Source: Galerina marginata
Taxonomy: Eukaryota > Basidiomycota > Agaricomycetes > Agaricales > Galerinaceae
Reading direction: 5' to 3'
Assembly: GCA_023014335.1 (NCBI GenBank)
Contig: JAECYW010000007.1
Location: forward strand, 496,001 to 560,000
Length of the DNA: 64,000 nt
This document shows positions 37,201 through 51,430 of the stretch, one piece after another. Made by a program: the position numbers and the translations under genes. The notes under the pieces were generated by a model that was not told the DNA's origin, ran no database searches, and saw only the letters and a list, made by a program, of their open reading frames with translations. The first letter of the stretch is position 1; each line of letters starts with the position of its first letter.

Positions 37201-40200
37201 CATTGATGGGAATTGACGTTGCTGTAGAAGGGGATGCTGTTGGCCGACTCTCAGAAATCCTTGGACTCTTAGACCCTCTCGTCGAGTGATGTGCGGAGTG
37301 TTCGGGAAGGACCAGCTGAGGAGCAACGGTTGCGAAACTATGCTGCGCTACTCTAGGGATTTCCTGTTTCGAGAACGATGGAGTTGATACCTGCAGCGTC
37401 GATGTTCCATAGGTTGGATCAAAACCAACGTCAATCGCACGGTCTTGAGCTCTCGAACTCTCTCGTTCAATGCCCGTTGACTGTGACGATTGTTGATTGG
37501 ATAATCTCATGCTTGTTCGCATCTGAACTGGTGCAATAGGTCGAGAAGCGGCATCAGCACCCCCAGTGTCCTGAAAGACAACTTTGCCAGGGTCCACGCT
37601 TAGAACGTCCATGTGCTGACTGGAACCGTGCTCGCGATCACCATTTGTGCGGTTGGAAGGCCCATGGCTGCTCGAAGATTTAACAGCTGTAGAACCTTGG
37701 AAGGACATCGGTAATACATTTGAATGTGTGTTATGATGCCGTGTAGGTTTGACACTATCCTGCTTGAAGTCCACATTGGAAGAAGGGCGAGGGAGTGAAC
37801 TACTACCAAATGGTTGTTGACCGCTCGATCCCAGTACTTTGGACTGACTATCCCAAGGCGTGAGAGCATTGGCGTTGTTTTGCCTAAAGCCAAAAGGCAC
37901 AGCGGTGGGTACACCGATTCGTTCCTGAATGTTTCGGTCCAGTACTTTGGGTTGACCGTCTGAGGGCAAGACACTACTATTGCCATTGCCTTGTCTAAAT
38001 CCTACATTGCTAGAAGGTCGAGATATCGACATGCCTGTCCCTTCTTGATTGTTCTCGTCCACTGCATTAAATTGACGATCCGGGGGAAAAAGAGCTGTAG
38101 CATTGTCTTGTCTGGAGCTCGCACTGGTAGGCGATCGAGAGATTAACATGCCAACTCGTTCCTGAACGCTGGATTCTGGTACTTTGGATTGACTATCCGA
38201 AGATGCAATGCGAGGAAACAGGTAGTCTGTGGGATTTGGGGCCAAATATGGGACCGGGGTTTCAGTACGATTCTGGACGAGCCCTGTCCATGGACTCTGA
38301 CGACTGGAAGGGCGTCCAGTATTTGATGGGTCCACAAGTTTGGCCTTGCCTTCTGGATGAGAGAAAGTTGGGAGGGACTCAGGGATCTCTGTGCTCAGGC
38401 TTGGTAATGACATAGGATCAGGGACGTATTGTCGCGAAGCGTCTCTAAATCCAGACGCAGTCGGCGGGCGCTTGATGGATAGTCCAGCATAAGTCTGCGA
38501 TGTTGACTCTAATGGCTTGATCGTTGTTGGCTGCATCAATGGCGTAAAGTGCTGTGCCCTCGACTGAAAAAGATTTTGTTTAAGGCTAACAAAGTCTTGC
38601 CGCAAAAGAGAACTGATTTAACTTACACTAGGACGGGTGTCGTCTGGCTCTGCCAAGAATTGTATATCACGATGCATGTCTTTGACCGGTGTAGCAAGCA
38701 AGGCGGAAGGGTCTCGTTGCCGGGAGGAGGGTTGCCGAATGTCAGATGAAACTGGTACAGGCCGGGCCTGAGAGAGAGGCTCCAGGGCGGTTCTTATGGT
38801 GTCATGGTGCACCATCCCACCTTGATCCTTCGATTGAATAGCATGTTGTTGACTGAATGACTGGGAACTGGGGTCGATAGTGGTCAGGAAAACTGCGACA
38901 TTGGCATTTGGGTGCGGATAGGGGGGTTCTTGACTTTGGAATTGGGTGTCAATTCGAGAAACAGAATTGAATGCAACAGATGGTGTTGTTTGAATTAGCT
39001 TGAGATTTCGGTCCCAAACTTTTGTGTCGGGGATTGGGGCCGGATTGATTGGTTTACGTTCCAAGTTAGAATCCCCAGATTGTACTTCGAAAGGGCGCTC
39101 TATGTATGAGCGCTGATCCTTCGCCCAATTCGACCGCGAATGAGACGGATTGGTGTCTCTGACACTTTCTGGGATTAAACCGGGCACCACATGAGAAGTC
39201 ATGTTGGGTGGTTGCACATATTTCTGGTTGGAAACAATTTTTCGAGGATGTCTAAGTTCAATATTCATTGAGAATCAGCTAAACTGACCGTCTGAGGCAA
39301 GGATGTAGAGCCGATTCGTGGGGTTTGAGGAATAATCGACTAATGCCATATCAGGCTATGTTCATTTTCAACGAAAAATATAAATAAACACCGACCGTCT
39401 GCGGCAAGAAGGTAGGGCCAATTCGCGGGGTCTGAGAGGCGACGACCTGTAATGCAGGAAGAATGTGAAGGACGGAAGCACGGGATGGAGGACGACGATG
39501 GGGGAAAAGGGTGGGCTGCGTGACACATTATAAATCAAATGACTAGGTAATAGGATCCAGCGACTAACTTCGACGTGGTTTGGGTGAAAGTCGGGAAGTT
39601 GTTGAGGAGGATCATCTTGCCGATTGTTAAGCTTCAAGCGGTTCTTATATGTGGGAAATTAGGTAAGGACATTCAACAGGAATCGTTGCACTCACGATCT
39701 CTCTCCGCATTGGCGCTTCAGGTTCGTTTTCCGATTCTGCGTTTGCGGTTTGATGCAAAAGCCGATCGGCTGTTCTTGATTCTCTGGGAGGGAGATGAAC
39801 GGGCATGCGCAGTGGTGTAGGGCCAACCTGAGGTTGTGCATCGGAGGTACCTGGGAGAACTTTTATTTGTGAGTGGTCTGAAGAAGCCAAGGGTTTCATG
39901 AGGTCTGTGTTTTCCGATGGTCGATCCTGTGTAGAACGTAACTATGTAACCAATCAGATTTTGAATGAGTACTTTGTCTATTTCATACCTTCGCAGATGA
40001 CCCGATGTCGTCAATCCGATTGCGCCTTTGCAATGGCCGTGGTCCAACTATTGCTTTTAGGGAGTTATCGGAACTCTCTCCCTCGTCAAGCTGTATGGGC
40101 TCCTGATTAATGACTTGTCTTGATGATTTCCGTTCGTGTGCAGCGAAATTATCAGACATCCATCCCGGGTTGGCTTCTCGTCGTCTGTCGCGATCTTGTG

Positions 40201-42532
40201 TCCTGGGCTTTGAGCGTCTGAGGTCTTGCTCTCCATCAGTAGCCTCTGCACGATATTTGAACTGGTCGCGGTCCCTTTCTCTCGATTTATAAGTGTCTCT
40301 GACCCGTCGACCGTCTCTTTCTTTCCGAAAATCCTGTTCTTGGTTGCGAAGATCGGTCCTCGTCGCATCTGCCAGAGCGCGATCTGGCTGCCCTATCTTG
40401 TTGACGTCGTCCAATGCGGCTGCGTCCACCTCCTGTGTGCGCTCTTTCCCTCTGGTGTTCGGGCTTCCTTTGGTTACCCCAGACGGTCTTTCGTTACCTT
40501 TCTCCCTCTCCTTCTCGCGTTCGTGATCTCGGTCCATTATAAGGTGCTTGTCTCGCTCGCGCTCCTTCTCCCGTTCTCGTCGCTCTCTTTCGTGATATCT
40601 GGTGCGCTCTTTTTCTCGCTCTCTCTCGCGCTGTTCTCGATATTTCTCCCGTTCCTTTTCCTTATCTCGTTCGCGCTCCTTCTCGAGTTGTTGCATTTGT
40701 TGCTCTCGTTCTCTTTCGCGCTCGTTCTCCCGTAGCTGCCTTTCTTGTTCGCGTTGACGCTCTTGCTCGAGTGTGAGTCTCTCTTGTTCGAGTTGATGCT
40801 CCTTCTCGCGTAGTTGCTTTTCCTGTTCGCGCAGACGCTCCTTTTCGAGGAGTTGCCTCTCCTGCTCGTGCTGACGGTCCTTCTCGTGTTGAAGCCTCTC
40901 CTGTTCGCGCTGACGCTCCTTTTCGAGTTGAAGCCTCTCCTGCTCGTGCTGACGTTCCTTTTCAAGTCGAAATCTCTCTTGCTCTTGCTGACGCTCCTTT
41001 TCAAGTCGAAGTCTCTCCTGCTCGTGCTGACGTTCCTTTTCAAGTCGAAACCTCTCTTGCTCTTGCTGACGCTCCTTTTCAAGTCGAAGTCTCTCCTGCT
41101 CGCGCTGACGCTCCTTTTCGAGTTGAAGCCTCTCCTGCTCGTGCTGACGCTCCTTTTCAAGTCGAAGTCTCTCCTGCTCGCGCTGACGCTCCTTTTCAAG
41201 TCGAAGTCTCTCCTGCTCGCGCTGACGTTCCTTTTCAAGTCGAAGGCTCTCCTGCTCGCGCTGACGCTCCTTCTCAAGTTGGAGCTTCTCCTGCTCGCGC
41301 TGACGTTCCTTCTCAAGTTGGAGCTTCTCCTGCTCGCGCTGACGTTCCTTCTCAAGTTGAAGCTTCTCCTGCTCGCGCTGACGCTCTTTCTCAAGTTGAA
41401 GCTTCTCCTGCTCGCGCTGACGCTCCTTCTCAAGTTGTTGTCTTTCTTGTTCGCGCTGGCGCTCCTTCTCGAGCTGTTGTCTTTCCTGTTCGCGCTGACG
41501 CGCCTTCTCGAGTTGAAGTCTTTCCTGTTCTCGTTGGCGCTCCTTCTCGAGCTGCCGGCTTTCTTGCTCGCGTTCGCGTTCCTTCTCTCGTAGCTGTCTT
41601 TCTTGCTCGAGTTCGCGCTCCTTGTCGAGTTGCTGTTTTTGCGGTTCTCGTTCTCGTTCCTTCCGCTGTTGCTCCCTCTCAGGCTCCCTCGCAGGATCCC
41701 TTCCCCTCCCCCCCTCCTTTCCCCTGTCCCTGTCCTTTTGCTTTTCCTGTTCTCGCTCTCGGTCCTGATTACGAGTCCTGTGTCGTTCTCTATCCCGCTC
41801 CCATTCCCGGATAACCTTCTCTTGTGTTCGATCTTTGGTCGGATGCCTGGTCGTTTCTTCTCGTTCCCTCCCTCTATCTTGTTCTCTTTCCTTTGGTCGA
41901 TCTCTCTCTCTCTCTCGTTTGCCACTTTCCACCTTTTGGTCGTTGCGAGAATGGTATCGTTCTAACGGTTCCTTCCCTTCTTGATTTGGTAGTTGTTCTT
42001 CGCTTTGCTTCGATGTAGACGGGAGGTTAGCTGGGACACGTTGAACTGCCGCCGTTGCTTCGGCTCGCAGATTACCATGTCGAGTGCTTTTGAGAGGAAC
42101 TTCCGGTGGGAGATATGCTCTCGTAGAATACGATGGACGTGAGGGTGTGCGTGGCGGTGGTTGGGGTTTGCCATCGTCGTAATCGCGATGCCTCGTGGAT
42201 GTAGCTTTGGCCGGTGCATGGGAGTAGACTGGAGGATGTTGAGTCGACGAAACAAGCGGAGTCGGTCGTTCAATAGGGTAGGTTGCATGCTCAGTCGACG
42301 GTCCTGCCGCCGCCATATTAGGTGTTGGCTTATCGTACGGAAGTGGTTGTAATGGTTTGGGTGCACGGCTAGAACTTCGCTTTTCGCGAGTTGTCGGAAC
42401 TGAAGCTTGCGGTGGCTTAGCAGCATCTCGGTCGGGATCAGCATTGGGAATCCAGAATTTGTACGAGTCTCGCGAGGCAGACTTAGAATGGCCCGTCTGG
42501 GTGTCATGCAGACGCGAAAAGAAACTTTTCAT
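34274..42532 (-). CDS. giant repeat-built disordered/coiled protein, function unknown
   Basis: One gene of about 8.3 kb encodes roughly 2,600 residues. The start MKSFFSRLHDTQTGHSKSAS is at 42532. Splice sites link all parts in frame: exon 1 ends ...IGSSAK before GTATGA and joins DRPSENTDLMKPLA. NRLKLNNRQ, the two 51-bp exons, KYVQPPNMTSHV, SRAQHFTPLMQ and LKPEPSHRHKPDG follow. It ends ...SSSKQAEMPQT at 34274. Exon 1 carries a long Glu/Arg/Gln-rich helix made of 21 tandem 13-residue units plus flanking RE-rich sequence. The rest is Ser/Pro/Gln-rich and disordered, with degenerate internal duplications. I see no enzyme domain, signal peptide or TM segment. A cytoskeletal or scaffold role, as in trichohyalin-like helices, is only a guess. 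Two or more adjacent genes cannot be wholly excluded, but the splice phases support one. Confidence 0.72.
35545..36035 (-). repeat. two degenerate copies of an ~80-residue segment in the giant gene
   Basis: Two stretches begin GQMNTDTFRPSNSRRLASES and EQMNTDTSRPLIPQRYFSDS. They run on in parallel through HxxVxLExxHxxxxxAPP, QPTAHG / QTVAQG and SRxPSxSNQP. The copies are about 80-87 residues and clearly diverged. They mark an old internal duplication in the C-terminal exon. Confidence 0.65.
37725..38205 (-). repeat. four degenerate ~110-120-bp repeats in the giant gene
   Basis: Four consecutive units of 36-40 residues share the pattern D-x-Q-x-x-V followed by Q-E-x-x-G, S-R-P/S and FRQ-x-N-A. 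They start DSQSKVPESSVQERVGM, DRQFNAVDENNQEGTGM, DGQPKVLDRNIQERIGV and DSQSKVLGSSGQQPFG. At DNA level a TACTTTGGAYTGACTATCC-like core recurs. Confidence 0.65.
39289..39446 (-). repeat. tandem duplication of a 51-bp exon
   Basis: The exon at 39396-39446 encodes VVASQTPRIGPTFLPQT and the exon at 39289-39339 encodes SIIPQTPRIGSTSLPQT. Both are exactly 51 nt and phase 0 at both ends, flanked by usable AG acceptors and GT donors, and separated by a 56-nt intron. The repeat offset is 107 bp and includes the donor side of the intron. This is a clear local exon duplication, diverged by several substitutions. Confidence 0.75.
40742..41560 (-). repeat. coding minisatellite: 21 tandem 39-bp units
   Basis: The span is 819 bp, exactly 21 x 39 bp, with no net indels. 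Each unit encodes 13 residues of consensus [RK]-L-[QR]-L-E-K-E-R-Q-[RHQ]-E-Q-E. Adjacent units are nearly identical in blocks: four KLQ units together, and alternating RLR/RFR with HEQE/QEQE. This indicates recent unequal exchange of two-unit blocks. The units lie in exon 1 of the giant gene and predict one continuous charged helix of about 273 residues. Confidence 0.92.
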
Positions 42533-43372
42533 GCAGAAGTTGTGAGCAAGAGTCTATGGGTATTATTATGGATCCAGTTCGTTGCCAAATGCGAAGAAAA
42601 GCAAAACAAGAGGCAAACACGCTGCGAGAAGCAATAAAGGCGGACTGTCGACATGAGGCAGATCCAACACGCGTTTGCTGCTTCACCACTGCCAATTACG
42701 GATAGCCAACAATTTTATTTTTCATCATGTACATAAATATAGCTCGCTGTAATGTATGCCGAAAATGCACAACACACGATGGCTCATCGTCTGCGGTGTG
42801 CAAGGGCTGCATCCAAGAAAGGACAGTGAGCATGTACTCGGCTGAACTGCCCCCAAAACGACGACAGTACAGCGCCCTGCCTCCCCTGGATCGATCTTAC
42901 ACGATTTTGACTCATTCCACGACAGTTGAGCAGCTGAAAGGCTGTTGGAAACTGGAAGCTTCCCTGTCGAGACAATTTAAGGATCGTGTATCAGTGAAAA
43001 CGGACAGACAGAGAAATTTACTCAGGGAACAATCGATTTGAACAGACGCAAGGTCAAGCGTTGAATGGCTCGCTTGCTTTCAATTTATGCAAGGGGCGTG
43101 GAAAGATGTATATGTAAGCATCCGGCAATTACCGGAGCCTGTCCTTGAGGCATTCGTCCTCTGACTTGGTAAGGCACTCGGTATCTTCACACAGCATTAT
43201 CAAGTCTCGTTTCTTCTTCAGATCCGCAAAACACCACTTTTTATATTTCGTTGTATATCGCTAGTCGACCTCTAATTCGTCTCTGTCCTGTCGTTGTGGG
43301 AACTGATATGGTTCGTCTTCGTCTTACTCCATATTTGTCATTCCCTTCTAATCACTCTAGTAGAACGACACC
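42533..43372. other. intergenic between divergent genes; one doubtful 104-codon frame
   Basis: 840 bp between the giant gene and the deubiquitinase. A plus-strand frame at 42727-43041 (MYINIARCNVCRKCTTHDG...) has ATG and three CxxC-like cysteine pairs (CNVC, CRKC, CKGC). I recognise no family and its latter half looks random, so I do not call it a gene. The 3' part should be the deubiquitinase promoter and leader. Confidence 0.4.
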
Positions 43373-47651
<4,279 letters not shown>

Positions 47652-47880
47652 TCATTAGCTGTGTTTGTTTACTGTAGGTACCATTGACCCATCTCATACT
47701 ATATTCAACCTTTCGTCATCGCTGTACTTCCAATTCACTTTTATGTCATCCGAGGGACTTGTCGGAGAGACACACGAGGCACTTTAACAATTTGCTCTTA
47801 ACGAATCCAATAATCATAATGCTTGGACCATTACAACGACTACGCGGTGGTATACATGCAAATAACTTGGTCGGACACCC

Positions 47881-48674
47881 TTACTTTCTCTTCTTCGTTT
47901 TCTTGGCCTGGATAGAATTATAAATATATTCGGAGACGGTGTCATTAACTCACAGATCTTGAATTGACAGAGCCTTCGCCGTCACTCGAAGCATTATCTG
48001 AAGCAGGTGTAGGTGGTAGTAATCCATTTATTGGCTTGCTTGACGCCGCGGCACTTGACTTGAGTTCGAATTTTGCTTCTGCTCACTTTGAGTGAATAAT
48101 ACGGACTCAAAAATTGACCGAGACACACCAATTTCTGCCTTGGTTTCATTCGTTCGCTCGAATGCAGCGCGCATTTTTTCATTTGCCAACATTTCGTTTG
48201 CAGTCGGAAAGATGACCTGCCCCCAACCCTCAACAAACGAGTTTGCTTCGGCAACTACCTCCATGATCTCAGCTTCCAGTTCCTTCTCAGCGGCAAGTAA
48301 ACTGTTCCATAGATCGTCGCCGATTGATCCTTTCTGAAGGAGATTTTGGAGTGCTGGTTTGTCTTCCCGGATACGGAGGACACGTTGCACATCGGCCATA
48401 GCGCGTCTGACAAGAGCTGATTTTAGAAGAGCATCATGGGCAGGCGGGTCTGTCTTTTGAAGGAGTGTTATGTATGCATTGCGTTCTGGATGTGAAGGGA
48501 AGTAAGGTTCGAAAATCATTGCTAAATAACGCGCTTCCTGATCAGACCCTTCGGTAAATTACCTGAACGACAAATGAACGTACACGAAGTATGTTTGCGG
48601 TAGAAATAACTGAAAACAAAGAGACCGCCGAAGATGATGATAACATACGCGACGGGGACCAGGACGGAGGTCAT
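47881..48674 (-). CDS. SEC66: Sec66-type subunit of the ER translocation complex
   Basis: Subunit of the Sec62/Sec63 post-translational translocation complex in the ER membrane. The start MTSVLVPVAYVIIIFGGLFV at 48674 is a single N-terminal TM anchor; an intron after SYFYRK then gives the cytosolic domain (EARYLAMIFEPYFPSHPERN; LLKSALVRRAMADVQRVLRI; DDLWNSLLAAEKELEAEIME; NEMLANEKMRAAFERTNETK). A further intron joins KAEI to EAKFELKSSAAASSKP. The frame can stop at 47945 directly after SVNSRSVS. A 46-nt GT-AG intron there would instead splice SRS to AKKTKKRK and stop at 47881, giving a basic tail. I prefer the spliced form. Confidence 0.85.
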
Positions 48675-48878
48675 GGTTGAAGTGGAAAAGTAGGGTTGAC
48701 GTGTTCTTTAGCGGATGTGCTGGCGAATTATTCAGTCCATCGGTAATGTGTATGCTGTTGCTTGCTTTGGAAGGCTCTGGCTACCTGTTCAAGCACATGC
48801 GGTCCTCTGCTTTCGGAAACACCGGAACTCGAATCGTTTTTCTCCCTACCTTCCCCCCGCTGTTTCCATACTTACAGG

Positions 48879-51065
48879 ATGCTTTCGAGATCTATCCTTT
48901 CTCGGCAAGCTTGCCTTCGAAAAAGTTCTCACTTTTCTCATCGTTTCGCGTCCACCAAGGTATGCAGCCCACAAATTATACCAATACCGCTCAGGGAACT
49001 CACTGAGTGACAGTCATTGCGCGAAACTTTGCAAGAAGTCATTCCTGCAAAGCAAGAACAGCTCAAGAAGCTCGTAAGGATATATTTCTCTTGTATTCCT
49101 GTGCTTCTGAACGCGTTGGGCCATACGTAGAAAACCGAACACGGGCAAGCTGTCCTGGGTGATGTCAAGGTACACATACTGTGTGGGCGTTTCTAACTTG
49201 CTCTGACATTGTTTGAAGGTCGACAACGTCATCGGTGGGATGCGAGGCCTGAAGGCCATGTTGTGGGAAGCGTCAGTCTTGGATCCAATCGAGGTAAAAC
49301 CTTCGTTCTCTTGGTATTTTTGGCTGCCATATTTATCTTATGTAAAGGGCATTCGATTTCACGGACTCTCCATTCCCGATTGCCAAAAGGTCCTCCCCGC
49401 TGCTCCTGGAGGAAAGGAAATAATACCCGAGAGCATGCTCTGGCTTCTCCTCACTGGACAGGTACCCACTCCTGAGCAAACCCTTGCGCTTTCGCGAGAA
49501 CTGGCAGAGAAGGGCGAACTTCCCAAATTCCTCGAGGAACTCGTTGACTCGTAGGTCGCTCTTAACTCTCATGCGGTGGTTCTGATCGCCACTCTTCCTC
49601 AGCTTCCCAAGAACTTTGCATCCTATGACGCAATTAGGCATGGGGGTTGCCGCCTTGAACCACGATAGTTCGTTCCAAGCTGCTTACGAAAGGGGTATGA
49701 AGAAGCCGGAATACTGGAGTCACACTCTGGAAGACTGCATTAACCTCATTGCGCGTCTCCCGGCTCTGGCGGCGCGTATATACCGCAATGTGTATAAACC
49801 GGGAACCGAATTGGCGCCTATCGATAAAAACCTTGACCTTGTTGGTATGTTGCTGGCAAATTGTAAAAGCTTTGTGAGATTAATAGACTCCAGGAAACTA
49901 TTCCAACCTTCTTGGCTATGGTGACAACCACAGCTTGACCGAATATCTTCGTCTTTATATCGCATTACATGGAGACCATGAAGGAGGAAATGCTTCCGCT
50001 CATACTGCGCGTAAGTCGAGGGTTTATTTGTCTCTTACTCTGAAAATGACGCTTTAATCCCTAAATATAGACTTGGTTGGTTCTACCCTGTCGGATCCTT
50101 ATCTGTCTTATTCTGCTGCCCTTTTCGCACTTGCTGGTCCTTTACACGGGTTTGTGATTTCACATTAACCACCATGATGATGACTCATTGGTGAAATACA
50201 GACTCGCCAACCAGGAGGTCTTGAGGTGGCAAATGGCTATGCAAAAGGAGCTTGGCAATGATATCACTCACGAGAAGATCAAGGAATACCTTTGGAAGAC
50301 ATTGAAGAGCGGACAAGTTGTCCCTGGGTTTGTCCTTCCCCTTCATTATATGCATTGTATCTGACACAACGAGTCAGTTATGGACACGGTGTGCTGCGCA
50401 ACCCCGACCCGCGATTCATCGCTCTCCAAGAGTTCTGCGACAGTCGGCCAGAGCTGAAGAGCAGTCCCATCATCGACCTTGTGAATAAGGTTAGTTGCGT
50501 TTTTCATCTGGAAAGCCAATCCTAATTTCCTGCAGACCTTCCAAGTCGCTCCAGATGTCCTGAAGGAACACGGAAAGGTACATCGCATGACACTTTGTTT
50601 TTTGCATAATGCCTGAGCGGTTTGCACGAAAATAGACCAAAAACCCTTACCCGAATGTCGATGCTACCTCTGGTAAGTGTTCAATCCAGCTTTCAATAGT
50701 CCTACAGGCACTCATGCTTGTTTTTTTAGGTTGCGTTCTTTACCATTACGGTCTCACCGAATTCAAGGTCAATTGCGGTTTCGTGTTGTCCTTCCCCTCT
50801 TATCTGACTTGACTGTAACCCAGTACTACACCGTCATCTTTGGTGTATCGAGAGGTAATTTCATTTGAATTAACAGCTGATGATTACTTATTTTTCCAAA
50901 TAGCATTGGGTGCTTTGACACAGCTTGTATGGGCACGCGCCCTTGGATTGCCCCTGGAGAGGCCCAAGTGTAAGTACTTTCATATACTGTCCTGCAACTA
51001 TTTGTTCAAAAGCATGTTCAGCGCTTTCGATGGACGCTATCGAAAAGCTTATCAAGAATGCTTAA
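48879..51065 (+). CDS. CIT1: citrate synthase, mitochondrial
   Basis: Condenses acetyl-CoA and oxaloacetate in the TCA cycle. The start [20 protein letters not shown] at 48879 is a clear mitochondrial presequence. [20 protein letters not shown] and [14 protein letters not shown] follow, then [14 protein letters not shown]. The catalytic His is in [20 protein letters not shown], the second in [17 protein letters not shown] and the Asp in [17 protein letters not shown]. The end is [17 protein letters not shown], with TAA at 51063 after a short last intron. About ten introns; roughly 465 residues. Divergent from Sec66, with 204 bp between starts. Confidence 0.96.
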
Positions 51066-51430
51066 AGCCAAAATTTATCATCGCACCTCAAAAAGTACAT
51101 TTTTTCGGATAATGAGTACGTACATGCATTTTAGCTGGGTTTAGATACAATCAAAAGTGGATGAATCCATCTTTACAACATATACTTTTTTTCATTGGAC
51201 CTACACAACCTTCACATTTCCCTACAAGGCCAAACCAGAGAGAGATCGGGCACAACATAAATAAAAATATGACCCGGTAACAAGTGCTATAAAGGAATAA
51301 GTATCCGGCATGAATAGAAACATACGCTGTGATACGGGTATACCATGATGCCTTAAAAGCAACAGGACGAGAGGTTTACAGGGAAGGGAAAGAGATAAAT
51401 AGAAACATAGGAATCGGGCAGTGGGTTTGC
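51066..51430. other. intergenic, convergent 3' flanks, no gene seen
   Basis: 365 bp between the citrate synthase stop and the stop of the Gly/Pro-rich gene. No credible frame. Confidence 0.5.

Noticed and set aside
40814..41593. 259-codon plus-strand Leu/Lys-rich frame across the 39-bp repeats
   Set aside because: It results from a stop-free repeat whose length is a multiple of three. There is no start context and it has simple hydrophobic repeats only.
42727..43041. 104-codon frame with CxxC-like cysteine pairs
   Set aside because: ATG is present, but no known zinc-ribbon pattern and the rest looks random. It lies in the promoter region between divergent genes.
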